From: Oncomelania hupensis
Lineage: Eukaryota > Mollusca > Gastropoda > Littorinimorpha > Pomatiopsidae
Direction: 5' to 3'
Length of the DNA: 64,000 nt
Assembly: GCA_036898135.1 (NCBI GenBank)
Contig: CM072512.1
Span: 13,497,425 to 13,561,424, forward strand
The position numbers and the translations under genes were made by a program. Positions 1-10,005 of this stretch are shown here, one piece after another (position 1 is the stretch's first letter; every line of letters starts with the position of its first letter). The notes beneath the pieces were generated by a model. It searched no databases, was not told the origin of the DNA, and worked only from the letters and a program-made list of their open reading frames with translations.

Positions 1-189
1 ACCTTCCACCTTCTTCACATAGCGCGTATTTGCTAAGGTAGTATGTCAGCATCTGAATGTAGATGCAGCCCTCGTTGGGATCTCGATAAGACTCGAAACC
101 CGGAACGGTGGAGAAGCCTAACAGGAAGTCAGACTCGTTGGGAATAATCGTTACTTCCGGTGCGGAGTCTCTCTCCATGCACGGGGACC
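1..189 (-). CDS. CASP8: Caspase-8-like exon E (p10 start, cut by window edge)
   Basis: Begins after acceptor TATGTCAG and encodes the inter-subunit linker and then the small subunit: DFLLGFSTVPGFESYRDP and EGCIYIQML, equivalent to the family's DFLLG, SYR and YIQ substrate-binding elements. A possible Asp cleavage site (CMERDS) lies in the linker. The exon is open to base 1, so its end and the stop codon are outside the window. Confidence 0.9.
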
Positions 190-744
190 CTGACATATAA
201 AATACAATGTATGGAGGCTTCCAGTTATTGATGGCAATACTCCTTTGAATGAGAGTTTAAAACGAAGTCTATGCATGCATCCGTTGTGTCGCACAGACGT
301 AAAGATGAAGACAAACAAAAAAAATAAGGTGTGTTGTCCTCACACAATTAATTACAAGGAGGCACTTTCTACAACAGTGTTAACAATATATAGTTTTTTA
401 AAACACACAAAAAAATACAATGACAATGAATTGCCCTAATGGCAACACTCATTCCATATTTCTATCTCAGTTGTAAGACACGCAATAAAAAGAATCCTGA
501 TTTTCATGCTTTAGACGGGCGAGTGCCAGAGTTAAACACACGAACAAACCCACCCACCCCATATACGCACACAAGAGCTGCGTATAATTATCCTCCCTCT
601 CATTGAACGGCGCTGTTCCGCGGCTGCCTTGCTTTCGCTGAAAAGGCAACACGGATTTCGCCCGCAAGGGTGACGGAATATAATTCTTCATTTCCACCCA
701 GCTCCCATTCCCCCTAAACAAATCCCAAATAAATCAACTCTGAC

Positions 745-880
745 CTCGCTGTCTTCCAGTTCCCTGGCATGCCTGGATGAAGAAGAGTTTTGGTTTGCCG
801 GTCAGACCAGGACAGCTCGGAGACTTCATCACACTCGTCAGGTCCATGATGTCCACCGTTTTCCCGTTCTTCCCATACAC
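745..880 (-). CDS. CASP8: Caspase-8-like exon D (p20 with catalytic Cys)
   Basis: Acceptor TTATGTGCAG and donor GTCAGAG bound 136 bp. It encodes the specificity-pocket region and GKPKLFFIQACQG, where the Cys is the catalytic nucleophile. It ends in phase 1 after TGRQR. Confidence 0.93.
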
Positions 881-1033
881 CTGCACATAATAATTATTTT
901 ACACGAAACGTAGAATTCTCCAGGATGCGTTTGATACCGATAGCAGTTGGTACTAGCGTTCACGTTTTAGCTAGCTCAGTTCTAAAGGATTTCTACCAAT
1001 AGATGACTAAAGTCGCCTCCAGCACTGACGTAC

Positions 1034-1197
1034 CTTTCCCAGACAGCCGTGCGAAAGGATGCAGCAGACGAAGCAGTCAAAGCCAGCGTGATCTTCCATG
1101 GACACTTGCTTTAGCAGTCGTACCATCTCTACCTCCGTCACATCGTCATAGCTTCGCACCTCAAAATCCAGTTTTCTGAACGTCATGGTTAGTGCGT
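1034..1197 (-). CDS. CASP8: Caspase-8-like exon C (p20 with catalytic His)
   Basis: Acceptor TTTGCAG and donor GTACGT bound 164 bp. The exon encodes the ALTMTFRKLDFEV helix and strand, then FDCFVCCILSHG. The His of SHG is the catalytic base. It ends in phase 0 after GCLGK and continues directly into exon D (VYGKNGK), the usual caspase loop. Confidence 0.92.
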
Positions 1198-1457
1198 CTG
1201 CAAACAGGTAAATCACTATTACCATGGTCAACTATTCTTCATTAGAAGGGCCTCACAGGTATATTACATGACGTGCTTTCTACTCGCTCCAAGGTCTACC
1301 TATATAGGCTAAAGACTTGACACTGAACAATAATGTAATGTTGATGATTAGTTTTATGTAGTGTTAATTTTAGTGTTGGTTTTTGTGCATTGAGTGTCTT
1401 GATATTTTTACGCGCTTTAAGTAGATTTGTAGTCTGATATATGCACTTTATCCAGTA

Positions 1458-1458
<1 letters not shown>

Positions 1459-1543
<85 letters not shown>
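1459..1543. repeat. (ATT)n microsatellite
   Basis: About 28 uninterrupted ATT units in the caspase intron. Such arrays also form the tails of the tRNA-derived SINEs elsewhere in the window, so this may mark an old SINE end. Confidence 0.95.
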
Positions 1544-1545
<2 letters not shown>

Positions 1546-1934
1546 TAAAAGAGAAGAACTAAACGGCATCATTTAAAAATGGCTTAGAGAGTGCTAAGCT
1601 TGCTGTTGGCTGTACGCGTTACACATCATTTGGAATGCACATGCATTAGTTACTCCAATCAGAAGTAGTTACACAATCAGGTTAGTCAAATTGATGGGCA
1701 CACAAACTAAAACGTCTGAGACTGCGATCCTCCCAAACTATATATAACACTCCTGACATTGAGCTCCTTACCATTTCACTCTGCACCTCCTACCTACCCA
1801 GGGAATTTCCCAAGTTATTCTACAACACTGTTTGCATTCACCCACGTGCTAACGCCAACGCTGCTGCTCTTCCGATCGCTGATGTGACCCATAAACTGGA
1901 CTCTAGTTCTCCTGACTCTTCAAAGTTAATTCTT

Positions 1935-2194
1935 GGTGAAGAAACGGAAACGCCGATGGTATGGCCAAGTCGCCAGGTCATCAGGTCTTGCAAAGACCAT
2001 CCTGCAAGGCACCGTGCAAGGAGGTAGAAGAAGAGGGAGACCGAAAAAGAAGTGGGAGGACAACATTCGAGAATGGACTGGTTTGACACTGAGTGAAGCC
2101 ATCAGGGTTGCTGAGGACAGAGAAAGATGGAGTACGCTAGGTAAACGATCATCTGTGGTGCCCCTACGACCTCCGAGTTACGGGATAGGATAGG
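1935..2194 (+). mobile_element. RTE-type LINE, 3' fragment with GGATA tail
   Basis: Encodes the last ~85 residues of the same polyprotein as the intact element at 36061-39165 (RWYGQVARSSGLAKTILQG, then GRRRGRPKKKWEDNIREW). It ends in the family's GGGATAGGATAGG tail. It is a 5'-truncated copy and abuts the LINE remains that begin near 2200. Confidence 0.9.
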
Positions 2195-2199
2195 ACTTG

Positions 2200-2750
2200 A
2201 ACCACTGTCAATTGAATAGGACCCTGAAAAACTACGTACAGTATGTGACTTGAGCTACAATACAGAAGAACACCACGATCGACTTGTGCTATGATTGATT
2301 GATTGATTGTTGCTATGGGACTGTGCCTGGTACATACAAATCTAAGCCTATGCCCTCGTTTGGGAAATCGTATCATAATAGTGTTTATCTGGCGCCTGTG
2401 TATAAGCCTGTGTTTCATCGCTTGCCTCGCGTTGTGAGGTCTGTGAAGTGTTGGACAGCCAATAGTATTGAGTGTCTGCAGAGTTGTTTTGATTGCAAGG
2501 ATTGGACTGTTTTTTCATGACGCCTGTGAATATATTAGTGAATTAGCTGACGTCATCTCATCCTACATCTCTTTTTGTGTTGATTCTGTCATCCCAGTGA
2601 AAATAAAAACCTTGTTGTTTTTCCTAATAATAAACCTTGGATTACGAAGGAGTTCAAATCTGTATTACACAAAAAGAAGCGTGTATTTTGTTTTTAGGGG
2701 ACTAGCCTTGAAAAGAAGATGGTTAATAGGGAAGTTCGTGACTGCATTAG
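2200..2750 (+). mobile_element. L2/CR1-like LINE remnant, part 1 (endonuclease end and linker)
   Basis: Shifting frames give LCYGTVPG-like, FHRLPRVVRSVKCWT and DACEYISELADVISSYISF, the pattern found between endonuclease and reverse transcriptase in fish and invertebrate L2/CR1-type LINEs. Stops and frameshifts make it a pseudogene. The reading is broken at 2750 by a hAT-like insertion and resumes at 3890. Confidence 0.75.
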
Positions 2751-3881
2751 CATACCTGTCAAGGGGTTTTCGGGTTGTGGTGTAGCAATTTAACAGAAAA
2801 ACCATAGCAAATGGAGGTTTGGCGTAGCACTAATGTGAATCACGCGATTCGCATCAAAACTGGAAACTTCTGCATCCAATATAAACACACACATCCAATG
2901 TGTTTACAAATTTATTGTAAAGTCTTGTTAATGCACAACACTTTAGCTATTACCATTATCATTATCATTATAAACATTTTCATGTACGTTTTTCAAAATA
3001 AAAGTAAAAAAAGAAAAAAAAATATATATGTATGTATATATAAAACATACAAACAGAAAATAAGCTAGGCAATCATTAAAAAAAAAACAAAAAAAAACAA
3101 GTGAGACAATCACTGACACAGGAAAAAAAGATGAACTTTTTTCCCCAAAACAAATTTGCTTATTCACAAAACATGGTTTACAATGCCAAGAAAAGAACTA
3201 TTAACATTGCACAGAAGCTTATACCAATTAATTTAATAAAAAATATAACTAAATGGCAGCTAATATAATATGAAAGTAATCAAAGAGAAATGAATAATGT
3301 TAATGACATGAAACAAATAAATAAAAAGAACAGTCCTTTCAAAATGTACACAATGAATAAAAATTATCCATTAAAAAAAAGCCACGAAAATTTTAATAAT
3401 AATTTGGAAAACAAACTTGCATTATGGAGGGGGAAATAGAACTCCAGCAAATTGTCAACTGTGTTCCTGGTTGTACTCACTAGCGCACTTTTTATCTGCC
3501 ATTAATAAATTTGCAGGCACCTTAAAATCATGGCAACATGAATCAGTGTTTAGCTTCACCTGCAGCAATGCAGACAAAGTGTCTGGCCCTAAAATAGATC
3601 TGCTCTCAGTGTGGATCTTCCTGACCATGCTGAAGACCCTGAACACGTGTTGCGAAAGTGCGGTGCTTTTACCAAAGAGCTTATTAAGCTCTTTGCTTTT
3701 ACTAAGTGTCTTTAAACCGGACTCGACCGGAACAGACTACTTTCGCGCGAAAAACCCCTTGGTTAAAAAATATTATCGTCACTTTTGAAAAATTGCGTAG
3801 CAGCTTTGTGATACGCCGTAGCAATGGGAAAATGTTTAAAATGCGTAGCGCTACGCAAAAATCCGTAGCACTTGACAGGTA
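2751..3881. mobile_element. hAT-like DNA transposon remnant
   Basis: It interrupts the LINE reading exactly. TGCATTAG occurs at 2743-2750 and again at 3882-3889, an 8-bp target duplication. The ends carry inverted TACCTGTCAAG. The 8-bp duplication and a short minus-strand segment resembling the hAT C-terminal dimerisation region support a hAT assignment. Most of the interior is AT-rich and non-coding. Confidence 0.7.
3455..3646 (-). pseudogene. Possible hAT transposase C-terminal fragment
   Basis: 63 residues including ESRSILGPDTLSALLQVKLN then a CCHDF segment. This resembles the end of hAT transposases (Arg-x-x-Leu-x-x-Asp/Glu-x-x-x-x-Leu-Leu), where the dimerisation helix lies. It sits in the right half of the element with 8-bp target duplications. 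No DDE catalytic segments were seen, so it is a remnant. The family match is from memory of the pattern only. Confidence 0.45.
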
Positions 3882-3889
3882 TGCATTAG

Positions 3890-4933
3890 AAAGGCTAAGA
3901 GGGAATAGAAATATAAAATAGAAGCCAAGTATGGCGGAGGTGACCTTCGGGCTGCCTGGCAAGGGATTAAGACTATGTCATCTGTCAGTCAGAAGGTGGA
4001 CTCTTTTAGAAAAAAAAGTACTGTCAAACTTGAGGGCGTAAGGGACAGGGATGTACCCAATGTTTTTAATGCTTTTTATAATCGTTTTGAGAGGCTTGAT
4101 TTTTCTGCTGATGTTTTGGATTTTAGACACTCACTTGTTCCAGACCCAATGCATGATATTGAGATTTGTCAGGAGTGTGTTATTAGATTGTTTAAGTCTA
4201 AAAATGTCAGTAAAGCTCCTGGCCCTGATGAGATTAGTGGTAAAACACTGCGTTATTGTGCTGATCAACTTGGTGGGGTCTTTCAGCATCTTTTCCAGCA
4301 GTCTGTAAATTCTGTTTAGATTCCTGATATTTGGAAAATTTCTAATGTCGTGCCTCTACCCAAGAAACCCAACCACAAACAACCCAATGATTCTAGGCCT
4401 GTCGCTCTCACATCTCTTGTTGCGAAAACCTTGGAGAAAATCATTAAAACCCTAATTCTTACTGCGACGTGCCGCTCTTGATCCCCTTCAGTTTGCTTTT
4501 AAGGTTGGGAGGGGGTGGAAGATGCCAAGTTGTTTATCTTGAACACTCTGTATACACATTTGGAGAAGCCTAAGGCGCATGCCAGACTGCTTTTTGCAGA
4601 TTTCTCCTCTGCGTTCAACACTATGCAGCCTCATATTCTGGTTGATAAACTTGTTTCTGATTTTAATCTCTGTCATCAACTTGTACTCTGGACTTTAAAT
4701 GTTTTGACTAATAGACAACAGAGAGTATGTGTCAATGGTTCTTTGTCAGGTACTCTGGTTACTTCCACAGGTTCTCCACAGAGTTGTGTTCTGTCGCCAT
4801 AATTTTTTTATTATGTACACTGACAGCTGTAGAAGCACTGCTGAAATTAGTTTTCTGATAAAATTGTCCGAGGATTCAGCTTTGGTATCTTTATTTCAAG
4901 GACCAGGGGGAGATCATGGTTGTGCCCTCACTG
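3890..4933 (+). pseudogene. L2/CR1-like LINE remnant, part 2 (reverse transcriptase)
   Basis: Resumes the LINE after the hAT insertion. One open stretch (3975-4319) encodes VSKAPGPDEISGKTLRYCAD, the linker to the reverse transcriptase. Then, across frameshifts, come VPLPKKPNH, LFADFSSAFNTMQPHIL (palm motif A) and a degraded motif C reading LSED where the family has an ADD core. It is therefore inactive. The sequence is cut at 4933 by the LTR element and continues at 10661. Confidence 0.85.
4929..4933. repeat. Target-site duplication CACTG (left)
   Basis: The 5-bp CACTG at 4929-4933 is repeated at 10656-10660 on the other side of the LTR element, the usual duplication made by Ty3/Gypsy integrases. 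Confidence 0.95.
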
Positions 4934-5583
4934 TGTTACGTTGAAACGCGAACGAAAGTATGTCGGAAGCGTGTAAGATAGATCTAATCGTTTCGATTTG
5001 CAAAGTATTCAATAATGGAGTTTATTTACCTTTGATTTGAGTTTGCATTGTTGTTAGGAGAGGCTTTGTATAACGTTGATAATATTCGTTGGTCGATATT
5101 GTCGGAGAATACTCTGGATTTCCTTGTTTACCATCGATCGAAGGTTCGGGACGATTGTCGAAGTAAGAGAAGGTTCGGGGTATGTGTGGAGAGATGAATG
5201 ACGTAAGTCAGTGATGACGATCTTTTATTCGATTGGTGGCAGTGCGTCATTTCTACGGTATTCGAAATCTTTCCGGAAAAGAGAGAGATTATAAAATTGT
5301 GTGCCGCACTGTTGTTGAGAAAAAATTGTTGTTGATAGTAAAGTTGTTGATAGTGATTTGGAGAGTTGCTGTGAAAGTTGTTGAGTTGAGTTGAGAATTG
5401 TATGCAGTTGTTGGTGTGTGCTGAATAAAAGTGGAAAACTTCATACGTCGACTTTGTGACTTGTATGCTGTTTGGACGGGTTGCGTGAATAAACGAATCT
5501 GAGTTACACAACTATCAGGAATTCAAGCATCGGGGCTGAATCAGATACTGATAGAAAACACCATCATCAAACGGAGTGTAACA
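4934..5583 (+). repeat. 5' LTR
   Basis: 650 bp, begins TGTTACG and ends GTGTAACA. It contains a TATA box (TATAAAA, 5290-5296) and AATAAA at 5424-5429, giving a plausible U3-R-U5 layout. It matches the 3' LTR except for four substitutions. Confidence 0.97.
5290..5296 (+). promoter_or_regulatory. LTR TATA box
   Basis: TATAAAA about 130 bp before a polyadenylation signal in the same LTR. The same sequence is preserved in the 3' LTR. The assignment is inferred from position. Confidence 0.6.
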
Positions 5584-5586
5584 TTT

Positions 5587-5604
5587 TGGTGGTCAAGCCG
5601 CGAT
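5587..5604 (+). promoter_or_regulatory. Primer-binding site (tRNA not identified)
   Basis: TGGTGGTCAAGCCG starts three bases after the 5' LTR. A tRNA 3' end carries CCA, so TGG at this spot is the expected minus-strand primer site. I cannot name the tRNA. Confidence 0.65.
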
Positions 5605-6176
5605 TCACGCCATAGCCAAGGGTTCAACTGCTACAACAAGCGAGTCAACGTTACGAGAGGCAGTCATCGAGGGTAGCCGCCAACGAGTTGCGTCGAGAGG
5701 GGCCAACATACTGGGACTACATCCGATAGATTCGGGTTGACTGCAAGGGCGTGTAGTCGCCGAAGAGTTGCTTCGTGAGCGAACAACAGATCGGGACTAC
5801 GTGGCTACCGTAAGACTACGTCGAGGGACAGTCTCGGAGCTACATCGCCAGTGTTACAGCGAGCGTCGAGCGGACGTCGAGTCTACTTCAGCACAGGAGC
5901 ATATACATCAACACCAGCGTGGTGCAGCGTCGCATACGACGAGGACAGCGGGGCCTGCGTCAGCGAAGGCGACTAGTGACAAGCATCAGCGCTACTGCAG
6001 AAAGCGTGCTGTTCTAGAACAGTCTAGAAAGGTACAGCACAGTCAAGAACTTTCCAGAAAAAAAGAACTCTACAGTCAAGAACTTTCTAGAAGAAGAACC
6101 TTCCAGAAAAGAACTTTCTAGAAAAGAACTTTCTAGAAAAGAACTTTCTTGAAAAGAACTTTCCAGAAGCATCAAG
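5605..6176 (+). other. 5' leader of the LTR element with AAGAACTTTC repeats
   Basis: About 570 bp of leader before the gag start. At 6040-6170 a 15-17-bp unit (AAGAACTTTCTAGAAA and variants) is repeated about seven times, the most regular part lying just upstream of the ATG at 6177. A 117-codon open stretch at 5768-6121 runs into these repeats and shows no recognisable domain. Confidence 0.7.
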
Positions 6177-9100
6177 ATGGCTGACTTCTGGCAGAAAGGG
6201 GTTGAACTGAATCTAAAAGGCAAGCAGCTGACGGAGTACGTCAAGTCTCAGGAGAAAATACGAGAAAGAGAATTGGAAGAGAAGCGTCTAGAAAAAGAAA
6301 TAGAACTAGAACAGAAGCGTCTAGAATTAGAAGAGCAGCGTCGCCGTGAAGAAAGAGAATTAGAGGAGCAACGACGCCGAGAAGAAAAGGACGAACAGCG
6401 TCGCCGAGAAGAAAGAGAAGACCGGCGTCAAGAAAGAGAATTAGAGGAACAGCGTCGGCGTGACGAGATGGAAGAGAGACGATTAGAAGCTGAGCGTCAA
6501 TACCAGCTAGAGTTGGCGCGTATCCAAAACAATCAGCATGCGCCACAAGTTATCAGTGACAACACGGCTCCAAAATTGCCAGCTTTCGTCGACGGGAAGG
6601 ACCAGATTGACAGTTATCTGGCGAGATTCGAAAGGTTCGCCGAAAGCTCTAACTGGCAACCTCAAGACTGGGCAATTCGACTGAGTGCACTTCTGACGGG
6701 GCAAGCTCTCGAAGTTTACACCAGACTGTCGAATGATGACGCCAAAAACTACGACGTCTTGAAAGAGGCCCTGTTGCAGTGCTACAACTTTACAGAGAAG
6801 GGCTACCGTAAACGCTTCCGTGAATGCCGGCCTAAGTCAGACGAGACGCCAAAGCAGTTTGTGGAGCGCCTGTCGTCATATCTACACAAGTGGGTGGAGT
6901 TATCAGGCGAAATGAAGTCTTACGACAGTCTCCATGACCTGATCGTGAAGGAACAATTTCTCAATGCCTGTCACAAGGACCTAGCGACCCACTTAGAAGA
7001 ACAAAAGCTGCAGACGCTTAAAGATGTGACTGAGGCTGCTGAAAGATATCTTATCGCTCATGGGAAAACCCTGGGGCCACCCAGCGCGACGAAACATTTT
7101 CAGAAGACTGCAAACCATGGGAACCAGGTCCAAGGGAGCCAGACGAGCCAGAGACAGACGGACTCCACGCCTCCTCCCAGGGAAGGGCATTCAAGAGGCT
7201 GTTTCACCTGCAACGCTACAGACCACAGGGCGGCTAACTGTCCTCAAAACAAAAGTAGCGGACAGCGGAGCAGTACGGACAACGCAGCGGCGGGCAACCG
7301 ACAGAGACGTTTCTCCAATCAACGGCAAACCAGTAGATCTGACCATCAAGTGTGCGGCGGGAGCGTCATTCTTCCGAGTGAGACCGAGCGCACAGCTACC
7401 CCTGCGGACGTGCAAGAGTGCATGACTGATGGCCAACTCCTCCTTGCCAACGGGAAATCCATCCCCGTCGTCGCCAGCGCAGCTGTGACCGTACAGAACA
7501 TGCCTGTTTCCAAGGGACGCGTCGGAAATCATGAAGTGACTGTTTTAAGAGACTCTGGCTGCAGTGGGGTCATCGTCAAAGAAGACCTAATCGCTAAAGA
7601 ACAGTTCACTGGCGATTCTAAATGGACACTCATGGCCGACAGCAAATGTTTGAAAGCGCCAGTTGCGAAAATTCATGTCAACACCCCTTTCTACATAGGC
7701 GAAGTCGAAGCGGTTTGCCTGAAGAAGCCGCTGTATGATTTGATGATCGGGAATATCGACGGCGCGAGACGACCCGACGACCCCGATCCAGAGTGGAGTC
7801 CTGCCTCAACTCAACACGTCGAAGTTGTGGAGGAGGATCCATTGCCATTTCCCGATGGAGACCTTACAGAGCTGCTACGGGACAATGTGGTTACTCCGGC
7901 TCAGCCCTGCCGACCAGAGATCGTCGGTGCTGTTACTACCAGGGCCCAGGCCAAGAGAGACAAGACGTCTACGCCACTGAAGGTCGCCGACAACTCTAAA
8001 GCTGCCATCGTGGACAGAGATAAGCTGATTCAGCTCCAGGAAGCTGATAGCACTTTAAACAAGTACAGGAACCGCCAAGACCACGTGACCAAAGGCAGTG
8101 GTACAGTCTATTTTGAGGTGAAGGCTAAGATCCTGTACCGAATCTTCCAGCACCCGAGGGTCAACGGAGGGAAACCACTACGTCAAGTATTGGTACCATT
8201 ACCCCTAAGGCGCCAGGTGATGGAAGTAGCGCATGACTCAATCATGGGAGGTCACCTGGGTATCAAGAAGACGTCGGATAGAATCCAGGCGGTATTCTAC
8301 TGGCCAGGACTTCATGCGGACGTCAGCCGTTTCTGCCGATCGTGTGACATTTGCCAGAAGACCATACCTCGAGGAAGGGTCCCTAAAGTGCCAATGCAGA
8401 GAATGCCTTTGATCGACCGACCTTTCAAGAGGGTGGCCTTAGACTTAATCGGCGAAATAAGACCTCCGAGTGAAGAAGGTCATCGATGGGTACTGACTTT
8501 AGTGGACTATGCGACTCGGTACCCAGAAGCAGTGCCTCTGAAGAAGATTGACACTGAAACTGTAGCAGAGGCACTGGTGGACATGTTCAGTAGACTTGGA
8601 GTGCCTGAAGAAATTCTGACAGACCTCGGGACGCAGTTCGTCTCTGACTGCATGAAGGAGGTCAACAGACTGCTGAGCATCCGGCATTTGACTACGACAC
8701 CCTACCATCCGATGTGCAACGGGCTTGTCGAGAAGTTCAATGCTACGCTGAAGTCCACCCTGAAGAAATTATGCAGCGAGCAGCCCAGACAATGGCATCG
8801 TTACATCAACGCCTTACTGTTCGCCTACAGAGAAGTGCCGCAGGAGTCCACCGGCTTTTCTCCGTTCGAGCTGCTGTACGGAAGAACCATCCGAGGGCCG
8901 ATGCACATCCTAAAAGAACTGTGGACGAAAGAAGTAGACACCCCAGAGGTGAAGAACAGCTACCAGTACGTGTTTGAGCTACGGGAGAAGCTTGAGCAGA
9001 CTCTCGAGATAGCCAGAGAAAACCTGAAGAAGTCCCAGGACTGTGGAAAGTACTACTATGACCGTAGGGCTGTGAACAGGAAGTTTAAACCTGGCAACAA

Positions 9101-9749
9101 AGTGCTGGTGCTGCTACCTACCGATCATAATAAGTTGCTGATGCAGTGGAAAGGCCCGTACGAAGTGGAAACCGTGGTGGGGATCAATGACTATAAGGTG
9201 AAGGTCGGCCAGCATTCCAAGATATACCACGCCAACCTCCTTAAGCTGTACGTGGAGAGGCCGACAGAGACCGTACATGCAGCAACAGCAGCTGTGACCG
9301 ACGACAGCTTTGACAGCGAAGAACTGTTGGAACTTGGAGACTTCCACAGCAAAGAAGGCATCGATGATGTTAAGCTAGAACCAAGCTTGACGGAAGGTCA
9401 AAAGATGGAGCTCAAGGACCTTATGGGCGAGTTTCCCCACAACTTCAGCGATGTCCATGGCTCTACAACTTTGGTCGAACATGAAGTCCACACCCAGACC
9501 TGGACGGAGCATCTGCAGACCATGAGGGAGCTGTTCCACCGTCCCGCAGAAGCCAACCTGACCGTGAGACCCAGCGAATGCATTCTGGGAGCTGACAACG
9601 TCGACTGCGTCAGACATCCGATGGAAGAAGGAGACAACGGAGGACGCACTGATTCCGGGGAAGCCCACGTGATCATCGTCTTTGACCCTGGGCCGATGAC
9701 GACCGCAACTGACGAGGGCGTTGATTCCTTGCGAACGAAAGAACATTGA
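6177..9749 (+). CDS. Gag-protease-integrase polyprotein with deleted reverse transcriptase (1190 aa)
   Basis: One uninterrupted frame. Residues ~25-115 form a very charged RE-rich coiled coil. A retrotransposon Gag core follows (from LPAFVDG ~133 to ~300), then a CCHC zinc knuckle (CFTCNATDHRAANCP, ~341), an aspartic protease site reading RDSG (~458) and an integrase. The integrase has HHCC zinc fingers (~684 on), Asp ~754, Asp ~815 and Glu ~850 (NGLVEKF), then a GPY/F tail (~990). After that comes the start of a reverse transcriptase region (LTEGQKMELKDLMGEF) that jumps at ~1100 from VEHEV straight to HTQTWTEHL, normally the thumb. The YxDD palm and RNase H are absent, with no frameshift. 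The integrase has TDLGTQF where TDQGTQF is common. The protein could still form particles and integrate cDNA supplied by another element, which is inference. Confidence 0.92.
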   Translation: MADFWQKGVELNLKGKQLTEYVKSQEKIRERELEEKRLEKEIELEQKRLELEEQRRREERELEEQRRREEKDEQRRREEREDRRQERELEEQRRRDEMEERRLEAERQYQLELARIQNNQHAPQVISDNTAPKLPAFVDGKDQIDSYLARFERFAESSNWQPQDWAIRLSALLTGQALEVYTRLSNDDAKNYDVLKEALLQCYNFTEKGYRKRFRECRPKSDETPKQFVERLSSYLHKWVELSGEMKSYDSLHDLIVKEQFLNACHKDLATHLEEQKLQTLKDVTEAAERYLIAHGKTLGPPSATKHFQKTANHGNQVQGSQTSQRQTDSTPPPREGHSRGCFTCNATDHRAANCPQNKSSGQRSSTDNAAAGNRQRRFSNQRQTSRSDHQVCGGSVILPSETERTATPADVQECMTDGQLLLANGKSIPVVASAAVTVQNMPVSKGRVGNHEVTVLRDSGCSGVIVKEDLIAKEQFTGDSKWTLMADSKCLKAPVAKIHVNTPFYIGEVEAVCLKKPLYDLMIGNIDGARRPDDPDPEWSPASTQHVEVVEEDPLPFPDGDLTELLRDNVVTPAQPCRPEIVGAVTTRAQAKRDKTSTPLKVADNSKAAIVDRDKLIQLQEADSTLNKYRNRQDHVTKGSGTVYFEVKAKILYRIFQHPRVNGGKPLRQVLVPLPLRRQVMEVAHDSIMGGHLGIKKTSDRIQAVFYWPGLHADVSRFCRSCDICQKTIPRGRVPKVPMQRMPLIDRPFKRVALDLIGEIRPPSEEGHRWVLTLVDYATRYPEAVPLKKIDTETVAEALVDMFSRLGVPEEILTDLGTQFVSDCMKEVNRLLSIRHLTTTPYHPMCNGLVEKFNATLKSTLKKLCSEQPRQWHRYINALLFAYREVPQESTGFSPFELLYGRTIRGPMHILKELWTKEVDTPEVKNSYQYVFELREKLEQTLEIARENLKKSQDCGKYYYDRRAVNRKFKPGNKVLVLLPTDHNKLLMQWKGPYEVETVVGINDYKVKVGQHSKIYHANLLKLYVERPTETVHAATAAVTDDSFDSEELLELGDFHSKEGIDDVKLEPSLTEGQKMELKDLMGEFPHNFSDVHGSTTLVEHEVHTQTWTEHLQTMRELFHRPAEANLTVRPSECILGADNVDCVRHPMEEGDNGGRTDSGEAHVIIVFDPGPMTTATDEGVDSLRTKEH

Positions 9750-10005
9750 CTGTGTGGACGAACTAAGAATATTGGTAATGAAAGACTTGCAGATGAGAAA
9801 CTTTGACTCTGTGTGAATGAACTGTGAACATTGACATTATCCAGGCAGATTTGAAGATGAAAACCATTGACTCTGTGTAGATAAGCTGAGCGCAATTACA
9901 GTATTCAGAAAGTCTTAAATTAGTTTCAATTGAGGACTTTGTTTGTGCATTACGTTTCAACGTTGTTGAAAGAAATTGGGTAAATTTCTTCTTGAGTGGG
10001 GGTTA
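9750..10005 (+). other. 3' untranslated part of LTR element and polypurine tract
   Basis: Contains degenerate repeats around TTGACTCTGTGTG. It ends with GAGTGGGGG (9994-10002), the likely plus-strand primer, three bases before the 3' LTR. Confidence 0.7.

Noticed and set aside
5128..5511. A 127-codon minus-strand frame, repeated at 10200-10583
   Set aside because: It lies wholly within the LTR and is present twice only because the LTRs are duplicates.
5768..6121. A separate leader protein of the LTR element
   Set aside because: Arg/Thr-rich with no domain, and its second half is a translation of the tandem repeats. Not supported as a gene.
7540..9749. Assignment to Ty1/Copia because integrase precedes RT
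   Set aside because: The integrase has a GPY/F module and Ty3/Gypsy-type spacing, and the RT remnant has the LTEEQK/LVEHE pattern of Ty3/Gypsy. The Gmr1 order explains both.
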